A stretch of 64,000 bases of DNA from Lachnospiraceae bacterium (GTDB lineage Bacteria > Bacillota > Clostridia > Lachnospirales > Lachnospiraceae), in the NCBI GenBank assembly GCA_021770245.1, contig JAETRI010000002.1, forward strand, positions 1 through 64,000. Direction: 5' to 3'. Shown here one piece after another: positions 43,082 to 51,850 of this stretch (position 1 is its first letter; every line of letters begins with the position of its first letter). The notes beneath the pieces are model-generated. The model searched no databases. It had not been told where the DNA came from and saw nothing but the letters and a program-made list of their open reading frames with translations. The position numbers were made by a program, and so were the translations under genes.

Positions 43082-44464
43082 ATGAGACAAAAACAAGATC
43101 AGGCGCAGGGAGCGGATCTGGGAAACGGGAAGGTGGGGAGCCTTCTGTTCAAGCTCGCCCTTCCGGCGATCCTGGCACAGATCATCAATGTGATGTACAA
43201 CATGGTGGACCGGATGTATATCGGCCATATACCGGATGTGGGACCAAGCGCCTTAACGGGGGTGGGCGTAACCATGCCGCTGATTATGGCGATCTCCGCC
43301 TTTGCGGCGCTGGTGAGTATGGGAGGCGCCCCCCGGGCCTCGATTCTGATGGGAAAGCAGGACAAGGAGGGGGCGGAACGGATCCTGGGGAACTGTACCA
43401 CCATGCTGGTGTGCACGGCGGCGGTTCTCACCGCGTTTATCCTGCTGGCGGGCCGTTCTATCCTTATGTTGTTCGGGGCCAGCGAGAATACCATCGGCTA
43501 TGCCTGGAGTTACATGCAGATCTACGCGGTGGGAACTTTGTTTGTCCAGACGGCCCTGGGGCTGAATGCTTTCATCAATGCCCAGGGCTTTGCGAAGATC
43601 GGGATGTTCACCGTGGCGATCGGAGCGGTCTGCAATATCATATTGGATCCCATCTTCATCTTCGGCCTGGGGATGGGCGTGCGGGGAGCGGCCCTGGCCA
43701 CCATCTTTTCCCAGGCGGTTTCTTCCGTCTGGGTGGTCGGTTTCCTGATGTCGGAGCGGAGCACCCTGCGGATCAAGGCCAAGAACCTGAAGCTTTCCGC
43801 CCAGGTGATCCTGCCCTGCATGGGACTGGGTGTCTCCCCCTTTATCATGCAGTTCACGGAAAGCATCCTTTCCATCTGCTTCAATACCTCCCTTTTAAAA
43901 TACGGCGGAGATATGGCAGTGGGCGCCATGACCATCATGGCCAGCGTGATGCAGTTCTCCATGCTCCCCCTGCAGGGGCTTACCCAGGGGGCGCAGCCCA
44001 TTATCAGCTTCAATTACGGCGCCGGGAAGATCGACCGGGTGAAGAAGGCGTTCCGCCTCCTGCTCGTGAGCGCCCTCACCTTCAGCACGCTGCTGTGGCT
44101 GCTCGCCATGTTGACACCGCAGGTTTTCATTGCGATTTTCACCGGCGATGCGGATCTGGCGGCGTATACGGCCTGGGCGATCCGGATTTATATGGCCGCT
44201 TCCCTGTTATTCGGCATCCAGCTTTCCTGCCAGCAGACCTTTATCGCGCTGGGCAATGCGGTGACCAGCGTGTTCCTGGCGCTTCTGCGGAAGGTAATCC
44301 TTCTGATCCCGCTGATCTTCATCCTTCCGATCTTCTTTACGGATAAGGTATTTGCGGTCTATCTGGCGGAACCTGTGGCGGATATCGTCGCGGTGAGCGT
44401 GACGTCGATCCTGTTTATTCGGCAGTACCGCAGGCTTTCGGCCGGCCCGGCCGCAGAGGCCTGA
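43082..44464 (+). CDS. MATE-family multidrug/sodium antiporter
   Basis: 460 residues from ATG 43082, behind AAAAAGGGGG; ATG 43031 is less well supported. Twelve membrane segments in the two-bundle MATE arrangement are apparent: LLFKLALPAILAQIINVMYN, VDRMYIGHIP, a GALxxTGVGVTMPL-like segment, then VQTALGLNAFINAQGFAKIG and the second half with GVSPFIMQFTESIL, LQGLTQGAQPIISFNYGAG. It exports organic cations or drugs at the expense of Na+ or H+. Substrate unknown; the MepA-like subfamily is common in this lineage. Confidence 0.88.
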   Translation: MRQKQDQAQGADLGNGKVGSLLFKLALPAILAQIINVMYNMVDRMYIGHIPDVGPSALTGVGVTMPLIMAISAFAALVSMGGAPRASILMGKQDKEGAERILGNCTTMLVCTAAVLTAFILLAGRSILMLFGASENTIGYAWSYMQIYAVGTLFVQTALGLNAFINAQGFAKIGMFTVAIGAVCNIILDPIFIFGLGMGVRGAALATIFSQAVSSVWVVGFLMSERSTLRIKAKNLKLSAQVILPCMGLGVSPFIMQFTESILSICFNTSLLKYGGDMAVGAMTIMASVMQFSMLPLQGLTQGAQPIISFNYGAGKIDRVKKAFRLLLVSALTFSTLLWLLAMLTPQVFIAIFTGDADLAAYTAWAIRIYMAASLLFGIQLSCQQTFIALGNAVTSVFLALLRKVILLIPLIFILPIFFTDKVFAVYLAEPVADIVAVSVTSILFIRQYRRLSAGPAAEA

Positions 44465-44601
44465 GGGGCTTTGGGCGGCATAAATGGTTTATGCCAGGAA
44501 TGATTCCGGCTTTTCGCTCATATTTTGTACAAAAAGAAGTGCAGCCAAGTCTGCGCGTTTCCGCGCAGGCCTGTGGATACGCGGCGGCAATGAGAGGCGG
44601 A
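44465..44601 (+). repeat. Palindromic module upstream of the small membrane protein
   Basis: Hairpins at 44477-44495 (arm GGCATAAA) and 44551-44568 (arm CTGCGCG, loop TTTC) resemble the 58931-58948 module. The open frame of the next gene runs through this region, but the palindromic content suggests it is leader, not coding. Confidence 0.5.
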
Positions 44602-44994
44602 ATGGATCAGGACAGCAGAACCAGACGCAGGATGGAATTAACCCGGCTGATCCGGGAAGAGAATCATATAAACCGGAGACAGATCCGTGCCAGGGAGGAT
44701 ATTTTGTACGGGCCCGGAAGGGCACACAGAGAGTATGAGGAATACGGCGGATACGGGGATTACGACGAATACGACTATCCTCTGTCCGCCGCGGAATATT
44801 CGGGGGGCGGCAGGGAAACCAGTCTGGGGCTGCGTTTTTTCCTTGCGGCCGTTTTGTTCGGCGTCTATTTTTTCTGCAAAACCCAGGACGCTTCCGTGGC
44901 CGGTATTACGGCGGAGCGGATGGAGGCGGCGGTGGAGGGGCAGGAGGATGAGATCGCCGATATGATCGGCCGTCTGCCTTTTGTGAAGGACTGA
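44602..44994 (+). CDS. Small membrane protein, unknown function
   Basis: About 130 residues from ATG 44602 (ATG 44590 and 44491 are in frame but repeat-derived). A charged N-terminus (RTRRRMELTRLIREE), a Gly/Tyr/Asp/Glu-rich middle (YEEYGGYGDYDEYDY) and one membrane segment near the C-terminal third (FFLAAVLFGVYFFC), followed by an outward segment. It sits 20 bases before the SpoU-type methyltransferase and is probably co-transcribed. No family recognised. Confidence 0.5.
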   Translation: MDQDSRTRRRMELTRLIREENHINRRQIRAREDILYGPGRAHREYEEYGGYGDYDEYDYPLSAAEYSGGGRETSLGLRFFLAAVLFGVYFFCKTQDASVAGITAERMEAAVEGQEDEIADMIGRLPFVKD

Positions 44995-45014
44995 CGGGAA
45001 GGGCAGGAGTGCAT

Positions 45015-45752
45015 ATGGTACCGGCAAAACTGTTGAAAAAATATACGAAGAAATCGGATTATACCTATACCCTGGGGGCTTTTCCCACCTTTGAACTCCT
45101 GCAGAACCGTCCGGAATATCTGGAGGAGGTGCTCGTGGGCTCCCAGGTGAAGGAGGAGATCCGGGAAAGATTGGACGGTCTGTGCGGGGAAAGGGGAATT
45201 CCGATTCTGGAAAACGACCGCGCCCTGGAGAGGATCCGGGATAAGGAAGCCTGTATCGTGGCCGGAGTCCTGCGGAAATATGAGGACTGCCTCGAGGAGA
45301 AAAGCAGCCATGTGGTCCTGGTAAATCCCGGGGATATGGGAAATCTGGGAACGATCCTGCGTACCTGTGCGGGCTTCGGCGTTCGGAACGTGGCGGTCAT
45401 AGAACCGGCGGCGGACCTGTTCCATCCAAAGACGCTGCGCTCTTCCATGGGAGCCCTGTTTGCCGTCCGTTGGGAACGGTTTGCCTCGTATGAAAATTAC
45501 AGGGACAAATACGGGGAAGGCCGGGATCAGTACCCGTTCATGCTGAAGGGCGCCACGCCGCTGCACTGCCTGCAAAGGCCGAAAGGACGTCCCTGGTCGC
45601 TGATTTTCGGGAATGAGGCTTCCGGGCTGCCGGACAGCTTCCTCGATGTGGGACAAACCGTGCTGATCCGGCATACCGGTCTCATTGATTCCTTAAATCT
45701 GTCCATGGCGGCAGGTATTGCCTTGTATGAATTCACGAAAGGGGAAGTTTGA
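45015..45752 (+). CDS. TrmH/SpoU-family RNA 2'-O-methyltransferase
   Basis: 245 residues from ATG 45015, five bases after CAGGAG (GTG 45009 overlaps that site). The SPOUT knot motifs are clear: HVVLVNPGDMGNLGTILRTC with the catalytic N..R, WSLIFGNEASGLPDSFL, and IRHTGLIDSLNLSMAAGIAL. The N-terminal ~90 residues form the substrate domain. It methylates a ribose in rRNA or tRNA using SAM; the target nucleotide is not predictable. Confidence 0.88.
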   Translation: MVPAKLLKKYTKKSDYTYTLGAFPTFELLQNRPEYLEEVLVGSQVKEEIRERLDGLCGERGIPILENDRALERIRDKEACIVAGVLRKYEDCLEEKSSHVVLVNPGDMGNLGTILRTCAGFGVRNVAVIEPAADLFHPKTLRSSMGALFAVRWERFASYENYRDKYGEGRDQYPFMLKGATPLHCLQRPKGRPWSLIFGNEASGLPDSFLDVGQTVLIRHTGLIDSLNLSMAAGIALYEFTKGEV

Positions 45753-45757
45753 TATAA

Positions 45758-47677
45758 ATGCGTAAATTGGCGTTGCGTGATGAAATACTCATGCAGGTGG
45801 AGAAGCCCGCCCGCTATATCGGGGGAGAAGTGAACGCGGTGATGAAGGATCCCGGGAAGGTGGATGTGCGGTTTGCGTTCTGCTTCCCGGATGTTTATGA
45901 GATCGGGATGTCCCATTTGGGGATCCAGATTTTATATGACATGTTAAACGGCTGGGAGGATGTTTGGTGTGAGAGGGTGTATTCCCCGTGGGTGGATCTG
46001 GACGGGATCATGCGCAGGGAAGGGATCCCCCTGTTCGCCCTGGAGAGCCAGGATGCGGTCAAGGACTTCGACTTTCTGGGGATCACGATCCAGTACGAAA
46101 TGTGCTATACCAACATCCTCCAGGTGCTGGATCTGTCCGGTATCCCGCTGCCTTCTGAAGAGCGGGGGGAAGAGGATCCCATCGTCATCGGAGGAGGGCC
46201 CTGTACCTATAATCCGGAGCCCATCGCGGAATTCTTTGATATCTTCTATATCGGGGAGGGAGAGACGGTTTACAGACAGCTCCTGGATCTGTACAAGGCA
46301 TACAGACGGGAGGGCTGGACGCGCCGGACCTTTCTGCGCCGGGCTGCGGATATCCCGGGAATGTATGTGCCGTCCCTGTATGAAGCGACCTATAAGGAGG
46401 ACGGCACGATCGCTTCCTTTGAGCCGAAGGAGGAAGGGGTTCCCCGCAGGATCGTCAAACAGATACAGATGGACTTAACCCATACCTATTATCCGACTAA
46501 GCCCGTCGTCCCCTTCATGAAGGTGACCCAGGACCGGGTGGTGCTGGAGATCCAGCGGGGATGTATCCGGGGATGCCGCTTCTGCCAGGCGGGCCAGCTC
46601 TATCGCCCCGTGCGTGAACGGGACGTGGAAATGTTGAAAAAAACCGCCATAGAAATGCTGAATAACACGGGCCATGAGGAAATTTCGTTAAATTCCCTAA
46701 GCTCCAGCGATTATTCCCATTTGGAGGAACTGGTTTCCTTTCTGATGGATACCTGCAGGGAACGTATGGTGAACGTTTCCCTTCCCTCCCTGCGCATCGA
46801 TTCCTTTTCCCTGGACGTGATGGGAAAGGTACAGGATGTGAAGAAAAGCAGCCTAACCTTTGCGCCGGAGGCGGGGAGCCAGCGGCTCCGGGACGTGATC
46901 AATAAGGGACTCACCGAGGAAGCGATCCTGCAGGGCGCGGCCCTGGCCTTCGCAGGAGGGTGGAGCCGGGTGAAACTGTATTTCATGCTGGGGCTTCCCA
47001 CGGAAACCGAGGAGGATATCCGGGGGATCGCGGAGCTTTCCAATAAGGTGGCGGCGGTCTTTTTTGAAACGGTGCCGAAGGAAAAGCGGACGAGCCAGGT
47101 TCAGATCGTGGCCAGTACTTCCTTTTTCATCCCCAAACCCTTTACGCCCTTCCAGTGGGCAAGGATGTGTACGGCCGAAGAATTCCTGGAAAAGGCCCGC
47201 CTGACCAAACAGGCCGTGCGGGAGCAGCTGAATCAAAAACGGATCAAATACAACTGGCACGAGGCGGATGTGAGCGTGCTGGAGGGCGTGTTCGCCAGAG
47301 GAGACCGGCGGGTCGCACAGGTCATCCGGAGGGCCTATGAAAAGGGCTGCATCTACGATTCCTGGGGGGAATATTTCAAAAATGACGTGTGGATGGAAAG
47401 CTTCACAGAATGCGGCGTTGACATCGGCTTTTATACCACCAGAGAACGGAAGCTGGATGAAATTTTCCCCTGGGATTTCCTGGACTGCGGCGTAACCAAG
47501 CAGTTTTTGGAAAGGGAGTGGCTGCGCGCCGGGGAGGGAATCGTGACGCCCAATTGCAGGCAAAGCTGCCAGGGATGCGGTGCGGCCCGCTTCGGCGGCG
47601 GGATCTGCTTTGAGAAAAGGGAAGAGGACGAGGCTGGCGCCGCATATCCCGAAGAGGAAGGAGGCGCAGGGGCATGA
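45758..47677 (+). CDS. TIGR03960-type radical SAM protein
   Basis: 639 residues. An N-terminal cobalamin-binding-like domain (FAFCFPDVYEIGMSHLGIQI, VIGGGPCTYNPEPIAEFFD) precedes the radical SAM core with the cluster C-x3-C-x2-C in QRGCIRGCRFCQAG. The C-terminal end has a further Cys cluster (CRQSCQGCGAARFGGG). The family is always next to a DUF2344 protein and RNase G in Clostridia, as here; function is unknown, possibly RNA or tRNA modification. The stop overlaps the next ATG (ATGA). Confidence 0.88.
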   Translation: MRKLALRDEILMQVEKPARYIGGEVNAVMKDPGKVDVRFAFCFPDVYEIGMSHLGIQILYDMLNGWEDVWCERVYSPWVDLDGIMRREGIPLFALESQDAVKDFDFLGITIQYEMCYTNILQVLDLSGIPLPSEERGEEDPIVIGGGPCTYNPEPIAEFFDIFYIGEGETVYRQLLDLYKAYRREGWTRRTFLRRAADIPGMYVPSLYEATYKEDGTIASFEPKEEGVPRRIVKQIQMDLTHTYYPTKPVVPFMKVTQDRVVLEIQRGCIRGCRFCQAGQLYRPVRERDVEMLKKTAIEMLNNTGHEEISLNSLSSSDYSHLEELVSFLMDTCRERMVNVSLPSLRIDSFSLDVMGKVQDVKKSSLTFAPEAGSQRLRDVINKGLTEEAILQGAALAFAGGWSRVKLYFMLGLPTETEEDIRGIAELSNKVAAVFFETVPKEKRTSQVQIVASTSFFIPKPFTPFQWARMCTAEEFLEKARLTKQAVREQLNQKRIKYNWHEADVSVLEGVFARGDRRVAQVIRRAYEKGCIYDSWGEYFKNDVWMESFTECGVDIGFYTTRERKLDEIFPWDFLDCGVTKQFLEREWLRAGEGIVTPNCRQSCQGCGAARFGGGICFEKREEDEAGAAYPEEEGGAGA

Positions 47678-48384
47678 AAGTGCGTGTGAAATTTGCCAAA
47701 TACGGTACGCTGCGTTTCATAGGCCATTTGGATGTGATGCGTTTCTTTCAAAAGGCCTTGAGACGCGCAGGAGTGGACGTGGCCTATACCGCCGGTTTTT
47801 CACCCCACCAGATTATGAGCTTTGCTTCCCCCCTGGGGCTGGGGATTGACAGCAGGGGAGAATATATGGATATCGAAGTGAACTCCCATCAGGGGGCGGC
47901 GGATATGGTCAGGCGGATCAACGGGGCCTGTGTGCCGGGCATCGAGGTGTTAAATGTACGCGCCCTTCCGGATACGGCGGGGAATGCCATGGCCAGCGTG
48001 GCAGCGGCCAGATATACGGTTCGATACAAAGAGGGAGAGGCGGATTTTCGCTGGCTGGAAGGCCGGATTCCTTCTTTTCTGGCGCAGGAGCATATTACGG
48101 TGGTAAAGGAGACGAAGAAGGGAAGCGCGCAGACGGACATCCGGCCGGGAATCCACGAACTGTTTGTGACGAAGGACGGCGGTCTGGAATTCCTGGCGGA
48201 CGCCAGCAGCGCAGGAAACGTCAAACCGTCCCTGCTTCTTGCCGCCCTGTGGCGTTTCGCGGGAAAAGAGGAGGAGGCTCCCCAGATGAAGTGGCAGCTG
48301 ACCAGGGAGGAGTTATATACCGACAGGGGCACGCCGGAACGGGCGGATTTCGTGCCGCTGGACGAAGTGGGGGAAGAATTTTGA
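47674..48384 (+). CDS. DUF2344 (TIGR03936) protein
   Basis: 236 residues, overlapping the radical SAM gene by 4 bases and the RNase G gene by 4 bases. Family signature at the N-terminus: VRVKFAKYGTLRFIGHLDVM, ALRRAGVDVAYTAGFSPHQI, and SFASPLGLGIDSRGEYMD. Partner of the TIGR03960 radical SAM protein (sometimes fused to it); the joint reaction is unknown. The tight overlaps imply translational coupling of all three genes. Confidence 0.88.
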   Translation: MKVRVKFAKYGTLRFIGHLDVMRFFQKALRRAGVDVAYTAGFSPHQIMSFASPLGLGIDSRGEYMDIEVNSHQGAADMVRRINGACVPGIEVLNVRALPDTAGNAMASVAAARYTVRYKEGEADFRWLEGRIPSFLAQEHITVVKETKKGSAQTDIRPGIHELFVTKDGGLEFLADASSAGNVKPSLLLAALWRFAGKEEEAPQMKWQLTREELYTDRGTPERADFVPLDEVGEEF

Positions 48385-49625
48385 AGGATTCCAGGCTGAT
48401 CATATTACGGGAGGAAGGGAAAATCCTTTCTCTGCTGTTAACGGAGGGCAGGCTCATAGAAGCGTCTTCCTGCGCGGAGCAGGAGACGGGAGGCGAGGAC
48501 TGCTCCCTCGGCAGCATCTATGTGGGAAAGGTGATGAATGTGGCGGCGAACATAGACGCTGCCTTTGTGGAGCTGATAAAGGGGGTAAGAGGCTTCCTTC
48601 CTCTGAGCCGGGGAAGGGTTATAGAGCCCTTGAACCGCCCCGGAGACGGACGGCTCCTGGCAGGCGACGAGATCCTGGTGCAGGTGGAGCGGGAAGCGGT
48701 AAAGACCAAGGACCCCGTATTGACCACGGAGATCTCCCTTTCCGGCCGCTATGCGGTGGTCATCCCGGAGAGAGGGAAGGGCACGCTGCGCTTTTCCGGC
48801 AAGCTGCCTTCCGGCAGGAGGAAAAGTATAGGGACCATGCTGGAGGAACGGGGGATCTGCGATGCCGTCCTGTCCTCCTGCTCCGTGATCGTGCGCACCA
48901 ATGCGGGAGAGTTGGAGGATGCCGCCCCCCTTGCCGAGGAAATAACCGCCCTTGCAAAGACGGCGGAACACCTGATTCTGGCATCCGGCAGCCGAACCTG
49001 CCACAGCTGTCTCTACCGTCCGGAAAGCGTCTGGCTTCGGGAGATCAGGGATACCTATTTCAGCCAGTACGATGAAATCGTCACGGATGACAAGGAGATT
49101 TACCGGATGCTGAAGGACTACCTGGAGGCCGGATATCCGGAGAGGCCGGGAGGGCTGCGCCTCTATGAGGATGACAGGGTATCCCTCCGCCATCTGTACG
49201 GCATAGACGCCAAGCTGCAGGAGGCCCTGGGAAAGCGGGTCTGGCTCCGGTCCGGCGGATACCTCGTCATCGAGCCCACGGAGGCGCTGACGGTGATCGA
49301 CGTCAACTCCGGGAAATACTCCCGAGGCAAAAAGGCCGGGGATACCTTCCGGCTGATCAACCGGGAGGCGGCCAGGGAAATCGCCAGACAGCTCAGGCTG
49401 CGGAATCTCTCCGGCATCATCCTGGTGGACTTCATCAATATGGAGACAAGAGAAGAGGAAAAGGAACTGCTTGCCCTTCTGGCAGCGGAACTGAAAAAGG
49501 ATCCGGTGAAGGCATCCGTGGTGGACATGACGCCTCTGGGGCTGGTGGAGATTACGCGTAAGAAGATCAGGAAGAGCCTGCGGGAGCAATTCTATGGGGG
49601 GCCGGATCTCGTCGATAAATCGTAG
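48381..49625 (+). CDS. rng: Ribonuclease E/G family protein
   Basis: 414 residues from TTG 48381, seven bases after GGGGG and overlapping the DUF2344 stop; the open frame extends upstream but has no S1-like homology there. Features: S1 domain (GSIYVGKVMNVAANIDAAFV), the CHSC zinc-link motif, and the DNase I-like catalytic site LTVIDVNSGKYSRGKKAG with NLSGIILVDFINMET. Processes rRNA and degrades mRNA. In many relatives rplU-ysxB-rpmA follows; here a LacI gene does. Confidence 0.9.
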   Translation: MKDSRLIILREEGKILSLLLTEGRLIEASSCAEQETGGEDCSLGSIYVGKVMNVAANIDAAFVELIKGVRGFLPLSRGRVIEPLNRPGDGRLLAGDEILVQVEREAVKTKDPVLTTEISLSGRYAVVIPERGKGTLRFSGKLPSGRRKSIGTMLEERGICDAVLSSCSVIVRTNAGELEDAAPLAEEITALAKTAEHLILASGSRTCHSCLYRPESVWLREIRDTYFSQYDEIVTDDKEIYRMLKDYLEAGYPERPGGLRLYEDDRVSLRHLYGIDAKLQEALGKRVWLRSGGYLVIEPTEALTVIDVNSGKYSRGKKAGDTFRLINREAAREIARQLRLRNLSGIILVDFINMETREEEKELLALLAAELKKDPVKASVVDMTPLGLVEITRKKIRKSLREQFYGGPDLVDKS

Positions 49626-49651
49626 CGGCTTAGGACGGCCGGGTGCAGGAT

Positions 49652-49680
49652 CGTACATGCGTTTGCCCTGAGCTTGGCCT
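49652..49680 (-). repeat. Family 4 repeat, inverted copy
   Basis: Read on the minus strand, CAGGGCAAACGCATGTACG with the flanking bases resembles the elements after rnhA, recU and the NanA-like gene. Like them it lies just after a stop codon, here 27 bases beyond the RNase G gene. Confidence 0.45.
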
Positions 49681-49716
49681 TACGATACATTCCTTTAAAG
49701 AAAATAGAAAAAGGTC

Positions 49717-49772
49717 TTGACAATATGTCAACGTTGACATATGATCAGAGTTAGAAGTGTCAACGTTGACAC
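49717..49772 (+). promoter_or_regulatory. LacI-family promoter with two palindromic operators
   Basis: TTGACA (49717-49722), 17 bases, TATGAT (49740-49745). Two 14-bp perfect palindromes TGTCAACGTTGACA lie at 49726-49739 (filling the spacer between -35 and -10) and 49758-49771 (downstream), 32 bp centre to centre, i.e. about three helical turns. This fits autorepression by a dimer or tetramer of the adjacent LacI protein. Confidence 0.85.
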
Positions 49773-49792
49773 ATGGAAGAAGGAGGAAGGCC

Positions 49793-50830
49793 ATGTATGC
49801 CACCATTATTGATGTAGCCAAAGCGGCGGGAGTTTCCACCGCCACTGTGGGCCGGGTACTGCATGGAAAGGGATATGTTTCCCAGGAAGCGAGGGAGAGA
49901 ATCGAGAACGCGATAGCACAGCTGGGTTATGTACCCAATCAGAGTGCCCGGAGCCTGAAGGGCGGCCGGAGCGGAATGATCGGCAGCCTGGTCCTGCAGA
50001 ATCCCAACGGCCTGTACTACCGAATCAACGAATGCATCCGGGAAGCGGCGGAGGCCGGCGGGTATGAGCTGGTGACCATGGAGGCTTTCCCTCAGGGAGG
50101 CGAAGAACGCCTGATCCGCAGCTTTATCGGCCTGAGGATAGACGGACTGGTGATCACCTCAGACGGTAGAGTGTCCCGCGAATCCCTGTCGGCATTGGGG
50201 CAGGCGAGGATCCCGGTGGTGGCCGTGGAGCGGGGATATTTGGATTACGGGGTGGACAGTCTGTTGGTTAAGGATCTGGAAGCCGTTCGGGATGCGGTGG
50301 GCAGAATGATCGAAAAGGGCCACCGGCGGATCGCATTCCTGGGAGTTCGGGGTGCAGGGAAGTCGAAGAAGGCAGACGGGGCTATGGGGCCCGGCGTGGA
50401 GCTGCAGCGGTATTCCGGGTATGTCTGCGCATTGGAGGAAGCCGGGCTGCCCCTAAAGGAGGAACTGGTGTGTCTGCTGCCGGATTACCGCACGGAGACC
50501 GGCAGAGAGGCGGCGGCAGAGCTGCTATGCCTGAAAGAACCTCCCACGGCCGTTTTCTGCGGCGCCGATACGCTGGCGGCGGGGGTCCTGCAGGCGGCCT
50601 ATGCCAGGGGACTGTGGGTGCCGCAGGATCTGTCCCTGGTGGGATATGACGACGTTTTGTCCCGGTCCCTGGCGCCGGCGGTGGACTCCGTGGCGCTGAA
50701 GCTGGACGGAGTGGGAACACAGCTGATGGGACTGCTGGAACGCCGACGGGCGAACCCGAAGGCCGATGTCCAATGCCGTTGGATCGAGACGGAGTATCAG
50801 GACCGGGGAACGGTCCGCAAGCTCAAATGA
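49793..50830 (+). CDS. LacI-family transcription repressor
   Basis: 345 residues from ATG 49793, six bases after GGAGG; a frame extension to 49757 starts in the operator. HTH and hinge: TIIDVAKAAGVSTATVGRVL and GYVPNQSARSLKGGRSGMIG. The sugar-binding domain (RIDGLVITSDGRV, IAFLGVRGAGKSKK, AVFCGADTLAAGVLQAAYAR, LVGYDDVLSRSLAP) is complete. It likely controls its own gene, the flavin oxidoreductase 15 bases downstream, and perhaps the following sugar genes, relieved by a sugar ligand. Confidence 0.9.
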   Translation: MYATIIDVAKAAGVSTATVGRVLHGKGYVSQEARERIENAIAQLGYVPNQSARSLKGGRSGMIGSLVLQNPNGLYYRINECIREAAEAGGYELVTMEAFPQGGEERLIRSFIGLRIDGLVITSDGRVSRESLSALGQARIPVVAVERGYLDYGVDSLLVKDLEAVRDAVGRMIEKGHRRIAFLGVRGAGKSKKADGAMGPGVELQRYSGYVCALEEAGLPLKEELVCLLPDYRTETGREAAAELLCLKEPPTAVFCGADTLAAGVLQAAYARGLWVPQDLSLVGYDDVLSRSLAPAVDSVALKLDGVGTQLMGLLERRRANPKADVQCRWIETEYQDRGTVRKLK

Positions 50831-50845
50831 CAGGAGGAAGACGGG

Positions 50846-51850
50846 ATGTTGTTGAAGGAACCCATTGAGATCGGGAAAATACGCATAGCCAATCGGCTGG
50901 TGATGCCTCCGATGCATACAGGGAAATCCCCGGACGGAAAGGTTACGCCGGAACAGATCGCGTATTATGTACGGCGCAGCGGAGGCGGAGCCGTAGGACT
51001 GATGATCACGGAGTTTGCTGCGGTTTCCCGGCAGGGCAGGGCTACCCCGGTACAGGTGTCCATGGCGGAGGATTCCGTGATCGAGGGACACCGGGCACTG
51101 GTGGAGGCCGTCCATCAGGAGGGCAGCAGGGTGATCTGCCAGATTAACCATGCGGGAAGCGCTGCCCAGGAGAAGGTTACCGGTATGAAAGCGGTGGCCC
51201 CCAGCGCTGTTTTAAGTCCCAGAGCGGGGAAGGAAGACGAACTCCCCCGGCCCCTTTCTGTAGACGAAATCCGGAAAATAGAAGAGGATTTTGTCGCCGC
51301 AGCCCAGCGGGTGAAGGCGGCGGGATATGACGGCGTGGAGATCCACGGAGCCCACGGATACCTCTACAATCAATTTTTCTCGCCTCTGCTGAACCGTCGC
51401 CGGGATGCCTATGGCTGTGACAGCGTGGAGAACCGCGCCCGGATTTTCACGGAAACCATCCGTCTGATGCGGGAGAGCCTGGGGACGGAGTTCCTGATTG
51501 CCGTGCGCTTCGGCGGGTGTGACTATACGCCGGGCGGCAGCACCCTGGAGGATTGTGTTTCCGGAGCCAGGCTGCTGGCAGAGGCCGGAACGGACCTGCT
51601 GGATATTTCCGGCGGCATATGCGGGCCGAACCTGAAGGATGTAACCCGTCCGGGCACCTTTTGGGAGGCCGGCAGGGCCGTAAAGCAGGCGGTGGATATT
51701 CCGGTGATCGTCACCGGAGGCGTGACAACTGCGGACCAGGCGGAGGCTATTTTGCGGGCGGAAGAGGCGGATCTGGTCGGGGTGGGACGAGCGCTGCTGA
51801 AGGATCCGGATTGGGCCAAGAAGGCTATGAACGCTTCCGCCAAAAGATAA
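50846..51850 (+). CDS. Old Yellow Enzyme-family NADH:flavin oxidoreductase
   Basis: 334 residues, a TIM-barrel only (no C-terminal NAD-domain or iron-sulfur extension). FMN site and catalytic motifs: GKIRIANRLVMPPMHTGKSP, GLMITEFAAVSRQGR, ICQINHAGSAA (His-Asn-type site), GVEIHGAHGYLYNQFFSP and IVTGGVTTADQAEAILRAEE. It reduces activated C=C bonds such as enones or N-containing substrates. It is 15 bases behind the LacI gene and presumably under its control. Confidence 0.87.
   Translation: MLLKEPIEIGKIRIANRLVMPPMHTGKSPDGKVTPEQIAYYVRRSGGGAVGLMITEFAAVSRQGRATPVQVSMAEDSVIEGHRALVEAVHQEGSRVICQINHAGSAAQEKVTGMKAVAPSAVLSPRAGKEDELPRPLSVDEIRKIEEDFVAAAQRVKAAGYDGVEIHGAHGYLYNQFFSPLLNRRRDAYGCDSVENRARIFTETIRLMRESLGTEFLIAVRFGGCDYTPGGSTLEDCVSGARLLAEAGTDLLDISGGICGPNLKDVTRPGTFWEAGRAVKQAVDIPVIVTGGVTTADQAEAILRAEEADLVGVGRALLKDPDWAKKAMNASAKR

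Noticed and set aside
43411-44346. 311-codon plus-strand frame within the MATE gene in another frame
   Set aside because: The overlapping frame of the transporter has 12 membrane segments and family motifs; the alternative is Gly/Arg/His-rich shadow sequence.
48438-49658. Long minus-strand open frame opposite the RNase G gene (406 codons)
   Set aside because: It is a shadow of the GC-rich plus-strand gene, which has clear family motifs; the minus frame has none and no ribosome binding site.
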